Below are positions 8,788 through 16,847 of a stretch of DNA of 64,000 bases, in pieces. Both the position numbers and the translations under genes were made by a program. The stretch's first letter is position 1, and each line of letters starts with the position of its first letter. The notes below the pieces were generated by a model. It saw nothing but the letters and a program-made list of their open reading frames with translations. It did not search any database and had not been told where the DNA came from. Origin of the DNA: Paraburkholderia kirstenboschensis (GTDB lineage Bacteria; Pseudomonadota; Gammaproteobacteria; Burkholderiales; Burkholderiaceae); the NCBI RefSeq assembly GCF_904848585.1, contig NZ_CAJHCR010000008.1:225356-289355 (forward strand), written 5' to 3'.

Positions 8788-8822
8788 CCGATGTGCCGCG
8801 GAAACGTCGTGCGACACATCGG
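8788..8822. other. Intergenic hairpin downstream of the DUF979 gene
   Basis: CCGATGTG (8788-8795) pairs with CACATCGG (8815-8822). After one mismatch a further four pairs form around a short loop. No T-run follows on either strand, so it may be a Rho-linked 3' end or an mRNA stabiliser. It lies between the 3' end of the DUF979 gene and the upstream region of the TPR gene. Confidence 0.35.
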
Positions 8823-8848
8823 AAATTGCTGCATTTTAAGGAACGCTT

Positions 8849-9805
8849 TTACATGAACATCAGGAAATTAAGCAGGAAGATGTTCACCACCAGCAAGGTC
8901 AGCGCGGTCGGTATCTGAACCTTGATCACCGCGTTCTTATCCGGCAGCTCCAGCAACGCCGCCGGCACCATGTTGAAGTTCGCGGCCATCGGCGTCATCA
9001 GCGTGCCGCAGTAGCCCGAGAACATGCCGATTGCCACCATTACCGCCGGGTTGCCATGGAACACGCCGACGAGAATCGGCACGCCGACGCCGCCCGTCAT
9101 CACCGGAAACGCGGCGAAGCCGTTGCCCATGACCATCGTGAAGAGCGCCATGCCGATGCAGTACACGGCCACCGCGATAAACCGGTAGTCGAGGCTGATA
9201 TACGCCGTGGTCACGTGAGCGACGGCTTTGCCGACACCCGCGTCCGAGAACACGAGGCCGAGCATGCCGAGCATTTGCGGCAACACGGCGGCCCACGAGA
9301 GCGCGTCGACGAGGCGGCGCGTTTCCTTCATCGACTGCCCGACGGTGTCGCGCGTCAGCACGCAAGCAATCGCGAGCGCGATTACGCAGCCGATGCCGAA
9401 GCCGATCAACGTGACGTTGGCCTTCTCGATCAGCGGAACGCCGCCGAACACGAGGTGGCTCGCCGACAACGTGATGATCACGGTGACCACGGGAATGGTC
9501 AGCGCAGGCACGAAAAGCTTGTTGCCAAGGCGTGCGGCGCTCGCCTTGCGCGCTTCGAGCGACAGCACTCGCGGCTTGCCCGCGGTGACGCCGCCGAAGC
9601 CTGCAATCAGCGCCATCACGATTACCGCGACGCCGACCACTGCGGGCGGCAGTTTGTCGCCGATCAGAAAGATCAGCGCATAGAGAATCCAGAAGCCGCC
9701 GGCCGTCAGGCGGCGCGGATGTTCCTTATCGGCGACGATCATGCCGCCGACGATCAGCAGCACCACGCCCAACAGCCAGAAAAGATAGGTAATCGAGAGC
9801 GTCAT
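8849..9805 (-). CDS. DUF979 family membrane protein
   Basis: 318 residues with about nine to ten hydrophobic segments and hardly any soluble part, so an inner-membrane protein. The N-terminus MTLSITYLFWLLGVVLLIVG and glycine-rich stretches such as GMFSGYCGTLMTPMAANFN fit DUF979. It overlaps the DUF969 gene by 4 bases (ATGA) and is the last gene of the pxp direction. DUF969 and DUF979 proteins are nearly always encoded together and frequently sit beside 5-oxoprolinase or pyroglutamyl peptidase genes. I infer that they form one transporter for 5-oxoproline or a related compound. This has not been shown to my knowledge. Confidence 0.8.
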   Translation of the reverse strand: MTLSITYLFWLLGVVLLIVGGMIVADKEHPRRLTAGGFWILYALIFLIGDKLPPAVVGVAVIVMALIAGFGGVTAGKPRVLSLEARKASAARLGNKLFVPALTIPVVTVIITLSASHLVFGGVPLIEKANVTLIGFGIGCVIALAIACVLTRDTVGQSMKETRRLVDALSWAAVLPQMLGMLGLVFSDAGVGKAVAHVTTAYISLDYRFIAVAVYCIGMALFTMVMGNGFAAFPVMTGGVGVPILVGVFHGNPAVMVAIGMFSGYCGTLMTPMAANFNMVPAALLELPDKNAVIKVQIPTALTLLVVNIFLLNFLMFM

Positions 9806-10551
9806 GCTTTGTCTCCTGCGGCGGATTGCGTCGGCGATACGGCGGCATTGCCCGCTTTCGCGTTGCCGCGCAATTCGCGGTCGAGCTTGCGGTCAAGCAG
9901 ATACAGGCGGAAGCCGTGAATGAGGAACGCGCAGATTGCAGTGGGAATGCCCCAGACCGCAACGTGGATCGGCTCGACGATAATGCCCGCCTCCTTGAGG
10001 AAGGTGGTCATCAGCACGATCGCACCGAACGCAACGAAAATGTCTTCGCCGAAGAAGAGGCCCACGTTATCCGTTGCCGCCGAAAACGCCCGCAGCTTGA
10101 AACGCACTGCGTCGCTGATCTTGCCGAAGCGGGTTTCGGTTGCACCTTCGGCCATCGGCGCGATGAGCGGGCGCACCATCTGCGGATGCCCGCCGAGCCC
10201 GGTCAGTCCAACTGCCGCAGTCAGCTCGCGCACGAGCAGATAGACGATCAGGAGGCGCCCGGCCGTGGCGGCCTTGATGCCGCTGATCCACGTCTGCGCG
10301 CGCTCGCGCAGGCCATGCCGTTCGAGCAGGCCGATCACCGCGAGCGGCAGAAGAATGATCAACGGAATGTTGCGCGTCTTGATGAAGCCAGTGCCGATCT
10401 CGGCGAGAATTTTCTCGACCGGAAAATGCGCGGCCAGACCGGTGATGATCGCGGCGACTGCGACGATCAGCATCGGATTGAACCGCAATAAAAAGCCAAC
10501 GATGATGACGGCCACGCCGATGAGCGGCCATAGACTGACTGTTGTCTGCAT
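9802..10551 (-). CDS. DUF969 family membrane protein
   Basis: 249 residues from the ATG at 10551, which has GGAG at ideal spacing; the frame is open 16 codons further upstream without signal. The start MQTTVSLWPLIGVAVIIVG and segments NIPLIILLPLAVIGLLERHG, GLGGHPQMVRPLIAPMAEG and FGEDIFVAFGAIVLM are typical of DUF969. Several hydrophobic spans indicate an inner-membrane protein. The motif GHPQMVRPLIAPM is a polar, likely functional loop. It is translationally coupled to the DUF979 gene and lies downstream of pxpA. Confidence 0.8.
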   Translation of the reverse strand: MQTTVSLWPLIGVAVIIVGFLLRFNPMLIVAVAAIITGLAAHFPVEKILAEIGTGFIKTRNIPLIILLPLAVIGLLERHGLRERAQTWISGIKAATAGRLLIVYLLVRELTAAVGLTGLGGHPQMVRPLIAPMAEGATETRFGKISDAVRFKLRAFSAATDNVGLFFGEDIFVAFGAIVLMTTFLKEAGIIVEPIHVAVWGIPTAICAFLIHGFRLYLLDRKLDRELRGNAKAGNAAVSPTQSAAGDKA

Positions 10552-10748
10552 CTGGATCTCCAAACAGGTTTCAACGTCGCCGCTTGTGACGGCTAACATG
10601 GGCCGGCGCGTGGCGATCCGCGCGCCGTCTTGTTTCCGCGGCTCTTGATGGCCGCGTTGCTACGCACTGCAACTGCTCATGCACCTGCATTCACTGCGAT
10701 GAATCGACTGCCGATACTGCAAATACGGTACAGCGCCTCGCACCTGGC

Positions 10749-10775
10749 GAACGCCCCGCATGTAGCGGGGCGTTC
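10749..10775. other. Perfect 11-bp hairpin between the DUF969 gene and pxpA
   Basis: GAACGCCCCGC (10749-10759), loop ATGTA, then the exact complement at 10765-10775. It sits just past the pxpA stop on the minus strand, with no T-run after it. It may mark the 3' end of a pxpBCA mRNA or protect it from exonucleases. The remaining part of the 255-base gap (10552-10806) shows nothing else I recognise. Confidence 0.45.
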
Positions 10776-10806
10776 AGGACATGGCCAGGATACGGCGGCG
10801 CGTGCT

Positions 10807-11559
10807 TCAGACGCTTGCTGCGCCGGCCGCGTGCACGTCGATACCGGCCTGTTCGAGCGCGCTGCGGATGCGCCGCGCGAACGCGAGTGCATGCGGCCCG
10901 TCGCCGTGCAGACAAATGGTCTGCGCGTTAAGCGGCACCCATTGACCGTCGACAGCGCGCACCCGCTGCTCGCGCACCATCGCAAGCGTGCGTTCGAGTA
11001 CTTCGTCTTCATCTTCGAGGAGCGCGCCGGGTTCCTTGCGCGGCACGAGCGAGCCGTCGGCGCGATAGCCGCGATCGGCGAACACCTCTTCGATGGCGGT
11101 CAGCCCCGCGTTGCGCGCGGCCGTCACGAGACCGCTGTTGGCAAGCGCGAAGACCGCGACCGACGGATCGAAGTCATGCACGGCCGAGACGATCGCGTCG
11201 GCGATCTTCGCGTCGCGCGCGGCCTGATTGTAAAGAGCGCCATGCGGTTTCACGTGCGCGATGCGCCCGCCCTCGGCCTGCGCGATCGCCGACAGTGCGC
11301 CGAGTTGATACAGCACGCCCGCGTAGATGTCGCCAGCCGGCAAGTCCATCTCCTTGCGGCCGAAATTCTCCGGATCGTTGAAGCTCGGATGCGCTCCGAT
11401 CGACACGCCTTTTTGCACCGCCCAACGCACGCAGTCGCGCATTGCATTGGCGCCGCCCGCGTGCCAGCCGCACGCAATATTCGCGGAGCTGACGAGGTCG
11501 AGCAGCGCCTCGTCGGAGCCGCAGCCTTCGCCGAGGTCGGCGTTCAGATCGATTTCCAT
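10807..11559 (-). CDS. pxpA: 5-oxoprolinase subunit PxpA (LamB/YcsF family)
   Basis: 250 residues. PxpA with PxpBC hydrolyses 5-oxoproline (pyroglutamate) to glutamate using ATP, clearing a damage product of glutamine and glutathione. The N-terminus EIDLNADLGEGCGSDEALL, then SSANIACGWHAGG, GVSIGAHPSFNDPENFGR, HVKPHGALYNQA and FADRGYRADGSLVPR are the family landmarks and align closely with E. coli PxpA (244 residues). It is the third pxp gene here, 97 bases downstream of pxpC, and is followed by DUF969/DUF979. Confidence 0.95.
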   Translation of the reverse strand: MEIDLNADLGEGCGSDEALLDLVSSANIACGWHAGGANAMRDCVRWAVQKGVSIGAHPSFNDPENFGRKEMDLPAGDIYAGVLYQLGALSAIAQAEGGRIAHVKPHGALYNQAARDAKIADAIVSAVHDFDPSVAVFALANSGLVTAARNAGLTAIEEVFADRGYRADGSLVPRKEPGALLEDEDEVLERTLAMVREQRVRAVDGQWVPLNAQTICLHGDGPHALAFARRIRSALEQAGIDVHAAGAASV

Positions 11560-11656
11560 GATGTTCCTCTACTCTCAAGAAAACGCCGGGCCGCCCCAAG
11601 TTTTCTTGCCCCTCGATAGGCCGGGCGCGACGCGCCAGGTTTCGGGGCGGTCATTG

Positions 11657-12709
11657 TCACAACGCTGCGGCGGCCATCTGCCGTGCGCAACGTTCTTCAT
11701 GCATTGCTATGGCGGCGTCGATTTGCCGCAAATAGGTGCGCTCTTCCAGTAAAGCGTGGCGCGCTTCGTAGGGTGTGGTGGGAATGAAGCGGACCGCCGC
11801 ATTCAGCCGCACCTGGGCGAGCTTCCACAAGTCGGCCTGAATGACCGCGCCGATCTTCGGATACCCGCCGGTAGTCTGCGCGTCGCTCATCAGCACGATC
11901 GGCTGGCCGTTCGGCGGCACCTGAATCGTGCCCGGCAGCACCGCGTGTGACAGCAGATCCGCTTTGACTTTGCGCTTCAGTTCCGTGCCGGCGAGCCGGT
12001 AGCCCATGCGGTTGCTGTTCGGCGTGACCAGCCACTCGTCGGACCAGAAAGACTCGTGGGCTTCTTCGGTGAAGCTGTCGTACTCGGGGCCGCGCAACAC
12101 GCGAATAGGGACCGCCCAAGGCACGCCTGTCGGGTGACGGCCGCGCCGCAGCGGTTCGTCCACGAGCACGAACTTGCACCAGGCAGGCGCTTTGACGCCG
12201 AACTCCGGCGCCTCGGGCGAGAAGCCGACGTGCGCGCGCTGCGGCGGCGCGCCGACCGGCAGGCGGTCGCCGTCGCGCAGCGCGCGGCCCCCGAGGCCGC
12301 CGAAGTGAGCGGCGAGGTCGGTGCTGCGCGAGCCGAGCATCGGCAATACGTCGATGCCGCCCGCTATGCACACGTAGCCGCGCATGCCGCGCTTCGCCGC
12401 GTTCAGCACCAGCTCCTGGCCGGCCTTCACGGGCAGGCTCCACCAGGAGTAGACGGGCTTGCCGTCGAGCGTCGCGCCGAATTCGGTGCCGGTGATGGCC
12501 ACCCGCGTCGCGCGCAAAAAGCGCAGCACGGTGGGGCCGAAGGTAATTTCGAGACCTGCGGCGTCGGGCCGGTTGCCGACGAGCCGGTTGCCGACTTCCA
12601 GCGACAGGCGGTCGAGCGCCCCGCCCATCGCGACGCCCAGATGCCGGTAGCCGTGACGGCCGAGGTCCTGAATCGTGGTCAGAAGACCTGCGCGAATCAC
12701 GTCGATCAT
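11657..12709 (-). CDS. pxpC: 5-oxoprolinase subunit PxpC (AHS2/KipA domain)
   Basis: 350 residues of the biotin-dependent carboxyltransferase-like (AHS2) family. The start MIDVIRAGLLTTIQDLGRHGYRH, then GALDRLSLEVGNRLVGN, ITFGPTVLRF and SNRMGYRLAG are diagnostic. It forms the PxpBC part of the ATP-dependent 5-oxoprolinase. Its ATG overlaps the pxpB stop by 4 bases, indicating coupled synthesis. Confidence 0.93.
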   Translation of the reverse strand: MIDVIRAGLLTTIQDLGRHGYRHLGVAMGGALDRLSLEVGNRLVGNRPDAAGLEITFGPTVLRFLRATRVAITGTEFGATLDGKPVYSWWSLPVKAGQELVLNAAKRGMRGYVCIAGGIDVLPMLGSRSTDLAAHFGGLGGRALRDGDRLPVGAPPQRAHVGFSPEAPEFGVKAPAWCKFVLVDEPLRRGRHPTGVPWAVPIRVLRGPEYDSFTEEAHESFWSDEWLVTPNSNRMGYRLAGTELKRKVKADLLSHAVLPGTIQVPPNGQPIVLMSDAQTTGGYPKIGAVIQADLWKLAQVRLNAAVRFIPTTPYEARHALLEERTYLRQIDAAIAMHEERCARQMAAAAL

Positions 12710-13359
12710 GCGTGTATCCCCGCAATCGTAAAGCGCACCCGGTCCCCCGGCTGCAACAAGGTGGGCGGGCGGCGCGTCGGGTCGAACAGCGGCAGTTCGG
12801 TGCGGCCGATCAGTTGCCAGCCGCCGGGCGACGTGGCCGGGTAAATGCCCGTCTGCTCCCCGCCGATGCCGACCGAACCGGCCGGCACTTCGAGTCGCGG
12901 CGATGCGCGGCGCGGTGTGTGCAGCGCCTCTTCCAGTCCGCCCATATAGGCGAAGCCCGGCTGAAAGCCGAGGAAAAACACCACGTATTCGCCACCCGAA
13001 TGTCGCTCGATCACCTCGCGCACGCTCAAGCCCGTGTGGTTCGCCACGGCACCGAGGTCGGGACCGAACTCCCCGCCGTACTGAACCGGGACTTCGACTT
13101 CGCGGCCCGCCGCGGGCGCTGCGCTGACCGCTTGCCAGGCATCCTGCAGCCGGGCGGTTAGCGCGTCACGGTCGCCTTCGACGGGATCGAACACGAGCGT
13201 CAGGTTGTTCATGCCCGGCACGACCTCGAGCACATGAGGCCAGTCCTGCGCCAACTCGGCAGCCGCCCACACGCGGCGCTGGCAGTCCAGCGTCGCGGGT
13301 GGGGGCGCCTCGCAGACAAGCGCGGCGTCGCCGAGCGGAAAAATTCTGGGTTGGCTCAT
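12706..13359 (-). CDS. pxpB: 5-oxoprolinase subunit PxpB (AHS1/KipI domain)
   Basis: 217 residues of the allophanate-hydrolase subunit 1 family. FFLGFQPGFAYMGGLEEAL and the segment PRLEVPAGSVGIGGEQTGIYP followed by PGGWQLIGRT are family hallmarks. It is the first gene of pxpBCA. The promoter should lie in the 201-base gap to the divergent winged-helix gene, which holds an AT-rich palindrome. Confidence 0.93.
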   Translation of the reverse strand: MSQPRIFPLGDAALVCEAPPPATLDCQRRVWAAAELAQDWPHVLEVVPGMNNLTLVFDPVEGDRDALTARLQDAWQAVSAAPAAGREVEVPVQYGGEFGPDLGAVANHTGLSVREVIERHSGGEYVVFFLGFQPGFAYMGGLEEALHTPRRASPRLEVPAGSVGIGGEQTGIYPATSPGGWQLIGRTELPLFDPTRRPPTLLQPGDRVRFTIAGIHA

Positions 13360-13446
13360 GGCTTGAAGACCCGAAGAAGTCGAAGAGTTCTGCGTTGGAC
13401 GCCGTCGGAAACCACGGGGGCGGGTTACGCGACGTCTGAAGCGTAC

Positions 13447-13469
13447 ATTGTCAATAAAATATCAACAAT
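13447..13469. promoter_or_regulatory. AT-rich palindrome in the pxpB/regulator divergent region
   Basis: 23 bases: ATTGTCAATA, AAA, TATCAACAAT; 8 of 10 arm positions are complementary. On the minus strand it contains TTGTTG, with TACGCT 17 bases on, a possible pxpB promoter covered by the site. Size and base composition suit a MarR-type operator. The neighbouring winged-helix protein is the obvious candidate ligand-responsive regulator. Confidence 0.5.
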
Positions 13470-13560
13470 TTATCAATAAGAGTTTTCGCCAGGCTCGCCG
13501 CCGTGTGCTGCTCGTCGTACACTGCCGACACTCTCCATCCCGTTTTCCTGAGAAATTCAC

Positions 13561-14073
13561 ATGTCGCGGCATCCCACCAAGATCGTCTCGTCGGAACATC
13601 TCGTGTCGGACACGAGCGCGGAACTGTCCGAGCTCGAGTACGCGCTCATCATGGCCGGCAACGCATTCAACCGATGGATGGTGCGCTGCATGTCGGCCGC
13701 CGGGGACAAGGACATGACCGCCATCGAGGTTTCGCTGCTGCATCACGTGAGTCATCGCGAGCGCCGCAAAAAGCTGGCCGACATCTGCTTCGTGCTCAAC
13801 ATAGAAGACACGCACGTCGCGACCTATGCGCTGAAGAAGCTCGTAGCTAGAGGGTATGTAAAAAGCGAAAAGACCGGCAAGGAAGTGTTTTTTTCGGCGA
13901 CGGAAGCGGGCCGCGCACTGTGCCTGAAGTATCGGGAGGTGCGCGAGAGTTGTCTCATCTCGACGCTGAAGGAAAGCGGCCTCACCAACGAGCAGATCGG
14001 CGACGCGGCGCAACTGATGCGCAACGCGTCAGGAATGTACGACACGGCCGCGCGCGCGGCGGCGTCGCTATGA
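13561..14073 (+). CDS. Winged-helix (MarR-like) transcriptional regulator
   Basis: 170 residues, divergent from pxpBCA. The middle third (roughly residues 55-110) reads as a winged-helix domain: DMTAIEVSLLHHVSH, then RKKLADICFVLN, then the recognition-helix-like DTHVATYALKKLVARGYV and a wing with TGKEVFFSATEAG. The flanking helices would form the dimer interface. The arrangement suggests control of 5-oxoproline use through the palindrome between the two starts; this is inferred from context only. Confidence 0.75.
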   Translation: MSRHPTKIVSSEHLVSDTSAELSELEYALIMAGNAFNRWMVRCMSAAGDKDMTAIEVSLLHHVSHRERRKKLADICFVLNIEDTHVATYALKKLVARGYVKSEKTGKEVFFSATEAGRALCLKYREVRESCLISTLKESGLTNEQIGDAAQLMRNASGMYDTAARAAASL

Positions 14074-14178
14074 AAGTGAGGCGCTGAGGTGCGCACCCGC
14101 GCGCATGAGCTTGCTGGCCGCGCGCAAACCGCGTGAGCCACACTAAGCGGCGTCGCGCCGGTCGCTCACCAGACGCAC

Positions 14179-14778
14179 CTAGCCGACGGCCCGCGCGTGA
14201 AGCCCTGTCTCGGTCACGATCATGTCTAGCGGAATGTCATGCACCTCGCGCTCCAGCGCAGGGGTGCGGCATGCGTCATACGCCACACCCACCGTGATCG
14301 GCTTCTTCGCGCCGGGCCAGCCGGCGAGCGTGCGGTCGTAATAGCCGCCGCCATAACCGAGCCGGTAGCCGTCGGCGTCGAAACCGACGCAGGGCACGAG
14401 CAGTAGTTCGGGAATCACCATTCGCCCGGTAGTGGGCTCCGCGATCTTGTGATGACCGACTTTCATCGGCGTATCCGGCGACCATGCGTGGAACTCGAGC
14501 GGCAGCCCGCGTTCCTTGATGATCGGCATACTGGCTTCGCGTTGCGGACTGCCGGTGAGCCAGATGGAGATCGCTGCGCGCGCATCGAATTCGCCCGCCA
14601 GCGGCCAGTAGAACCCCACGCTTTGCGCGTCGAAATGCTTGAGCGCATCGAGAACGCGGCGCCCGAGCGCGGCATTGTTCGTCGGCTCGGAAGCCGCTTG
14701 TAGCCTTGCTTCCAATAGCATTCTACGCAGCGCCTTTTTCGATTCCGCGACAGGGTTGCATGCTATGCTTGGGTTCAA
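14179..14778 (-). CDS. ygfA: 5-formyltetrahydrofolate cyclo-ligase
   Basis: ATP-dependent conversion of 5-formyl-THF to 5,10-methenyl-THF. Family landmarks are KKALRRMLLEAR at the N-terminus, VGFYWPLAGEFD, LLVPCVGFDADGYRLGYGGGYYDRTL and a C-terminal ALEREVHDIPLD. I place the start at a TTG (14778), giving 199 residues, because GGAG sits 6 bases before it and the family N-terminus begins here. The ATG at 14868 would overlap the divergent slt gene and add 30 unrelated residues. Only 20 bases separate this start from that of slt. Confidence 0.88.
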   Translation of the reverse strand: MNPSIACNPVAESKKALRRMLLEARLQAASEPTNNAALGRRVLDALKHFDAQSVGFYWPLAGEFDARAAISIWLTGSPQREASMPIIKERGLPLEFHAWSPDTPMKVGHHKIAEPTTGRMVIPELLLVPCVGFDADGYRLGYGGGYYDRTLAGWPGAKKPITVGVAYDACRTPALEREVHDIPLDMIVTETGLHARAVG

Positions 14779-14798
14779 TTCGCGCTCCAGAAACAACG

Positions 14799-16766
14799 AT
14801 GTCAAAAAGTCTTTATCGAGTATATCGCGCGGCCGGCATGGCGTTAGCCGCAGCGGCGCTCGTCGCATGCAGCACGGCGTCAGCCGTCAAGCCTCTTCCC
14901 ATTTCGCAGCTCACCAACGACGATCAGATTTTCGTCCAGTTGCGCGAGGCCGCCCGCAATAACGACGCGGCTCGTGCCGTGCAGTTGGCGAGCATGATCC
15001 CGAGCTATCCGGCGCCTTCGTATCTGGAGTACTTCCAGATCAAGCCACAACTCTTCGATTCGAGCGGCCATGCGCGCGTCGACGCGCCAGACGCGCCGGT
15101 GCTCGCGTTCCTGCAGAAGTACGACGGCCAGGCGATCGCCGACCGCATGCGCAACGACTACCTCACGGTGCTCGGCACGCGCCACGACTGGCGCGCCTTC
15201 GACCAGCAATATGCGCGCTTCGTGCTGAACGACGATACGCAGGTCAAGTGCTATGCACTCGAATCGCGTGCGTCGCGCGGCGAGAATGTGGCGGACGCGG
15301 CGCGCGCACTGCTCGTCGATCCGAAATGGTACGGCGACGGCTGCGTCGATCTGATCACGGTGCTCGGCGTGAACAAGCAGTTCAGCACCGACGACATCTG
15401 GCAACAGATCCGTCTCGCGTACGAACAGAATTATCCGAATACCGGCAGCAAGCTGATCGACGCGCTGGGCGACCAGGCGCCCGATCCGGTGCTGTTCGGC
15501 CAGGCTACCAGTACGCCGCCGTTGTTGCTCGCGCGCGGTGTCAGTCCCGATGCGCAATCGCATCAACTCGCGTTGCTCGCCATCACGCGCATGGCTCGCA
15601 ACGATCCCGCCATGGCCGCGGCCACGTTCTCGTCTGTCGCGCCGTCGCTGAATTCGCCGGAGCGCGCCATCGGTTGGGGCACCATTGCCTACCAGGCGGC
15701 CGCCAAGCAGATGCCGAGTGCCACCGACTGGTACAGGTTGTCGGCGAACGCGCCGCTATCCAATCCCGCATATGAATGGCGCACACGCACCGCGCTGCTC
15801 GCGGGAGACTGGAACATGGTGCGCTGGTCGATCGAGCAGATGCCGGTGGCACTGCGCAATCAGCCGTCGTGGGTCTATTGGCATGCCCGCGCGCTCAAGC
15901 AGGCGGGCGACACGACCACGGCCAACCAGGAATTCGAGTCGATCTCGCAGGGTTTTAACTTCTACGGGCAACTGGCCGCTGAAGAACTCGGGCAGAAGAT
16001 TTCGGTGCCGCCGAAAACCATGGTGACCGATTCCGAAGTCCAGCAGGCCGGCAACACGCCTGGTTTCGATCTGGCGCAGCGATTCTACGCGCTGAACCTG
16101 CGGCTGGAAGGCAATCGCGAATGGAACTGGCCGCTGCGCACCATGAGCGACCGTCAGCTGCTTGCCACCGCCGAATACGCGCGCCGTATCCAGCTGTATG
16201 ACCGCACCGTCAACACCGCCGACCGCACAAAAACCGAACACGATTTCTCGCTCCGTTACCTGTCGCCGTTCCGCGACATCGTCGAACGCGATGCGCAGTC
16301 GAGCGGCCTCGACGTGGAATGGGCGTACGGGCTGATTCGCCAGGAATCGCGCTTCATCATCAACGCGCGCTCTGAAGTCGGCGCGGGCGGTTTGATGCAA
16401 CTAATGCCCGGCACTGCGCAACTCGTCGCGAAGAAGATCGGCCTCGGCCCGATTTCGCGCGAGCAGATGAACGACATCAACACCAACATCCTGCTGGGCA
16501 CGAACTACCTGTCGATGATCTACAATCAGTTCGATGGTTCCGCCGTGCTGGCCACCGCGGGTTACAACGCAGGGCCGGGCCGTCCGCGCAACTGGCGGCA
16601 GACGTTGCAGCATCCGGTTGAAGGCGCGATCTTCGCCGAGGCGATTCCCTTCCAGGAAACGCGTGACTACGTGAAGAATGTGTTGTCCAACACGGTCTAC
16701 TACGCGGCATTGTTCGAAGGCCGTCCGCAATCGCTGAAGGCGCGTCTAGGTTACATCGCACCGTAA
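14799..16766 (+). CDS. slt: Soluble-type lytic murein transglycosylase (Slt70-like lipoprotein)
   Basis: 655 residues, close to E. coli Slt70 (645). It cleaves murein glycan strands to 1,6-anhydromuropeptides. The N-terminus from the ATG at 14799 is a lipoprotein signal with LVAC at residues 21-24, so it is likely membrane-anchored. A long helical U/L superhelix region fills the middle. The catalytic SLT domain starts near residue 500 with the catalytic Glu516 in RQESRF, then GAGGLMQLMPGTAQ and TAGYNAGPGRPRNW. An in-frame ATG at 14706 would destroy the lipobox position and is rejected. Confidence 0.93.
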   Translation: MSKSLYRVYRAAGMALAAAALVACSTASAVKPLPISQLTNDDQIFVQLREAARNNDAARAVQLASMIPSYPAPSYLEYFQIKPQLFDSSGHARVDAPDAPVLAFLQKYDGQAIADRMRNDYLTVLGTRHDWRAFDQQYARFVLNDDTQVKCYALESRASRGENVADAARALLVDPKWYGDGCVDLITVLGVNKQFSTDDIWQQIRLAYEQNYPNTGSKLIDALGDQAPDPVLFGQATSTPPLLLARGVSPDAQSHQLALLAITRMARNDPAMAAATFSSVAPSLNSPERAIGWGTIAYQAAAKQMPSATDWYRLSANAPLSNPAYEWRTRTALLAGDWNMVRWSIEQMPVALRNQPSWVYWHARALKQAGDTTTANQEFESISQGFNFYGQLAAEELGQKISVPPKTMVTDSEVQQAGNTPGFDLAQRFYALNLRLEGNREWNWPLRTMSDRQLLATAEYARRIQLYDRTVNTADRTKTEHDFSLRYLSPFRDIVERDAQSSGLDVEWAYGLIRQESRFIINARSEVGAGGLMQLMPGTAQLVAKKIGLGPISREQMNDINTNILLGTNYLSMIYNQFDGSAVLATAGYNAGPGRPRNWRQTLQHPVEGAIFAEAIPFQETRDYVKNVLSNTVYYAALFEGRPQSLKARLGYIAP

Positions 16767-16775
16767 GCGCCGTGC

Positions 16776-16804
16776 CACCGCTGCCTCGGTGCGAGGTAGC
16801 GGTG
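16776..16804. other. 13-bp hairpin between slt and the NDUFA9-like gene
   Basis: CACCGCTGCCTCG pairs with CGAGGTAGCGGTG around a 3-base loop, with a single G-U wobble. No T-run follows. It may cap the slt mRNA or reduce read-through into the next gene. Confidence 0.45.
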
Positions 16805-16847
16805 CGCCACGCCAGCCGTTGCCGCGGCTTCCACCAGGGAGTCGAAA

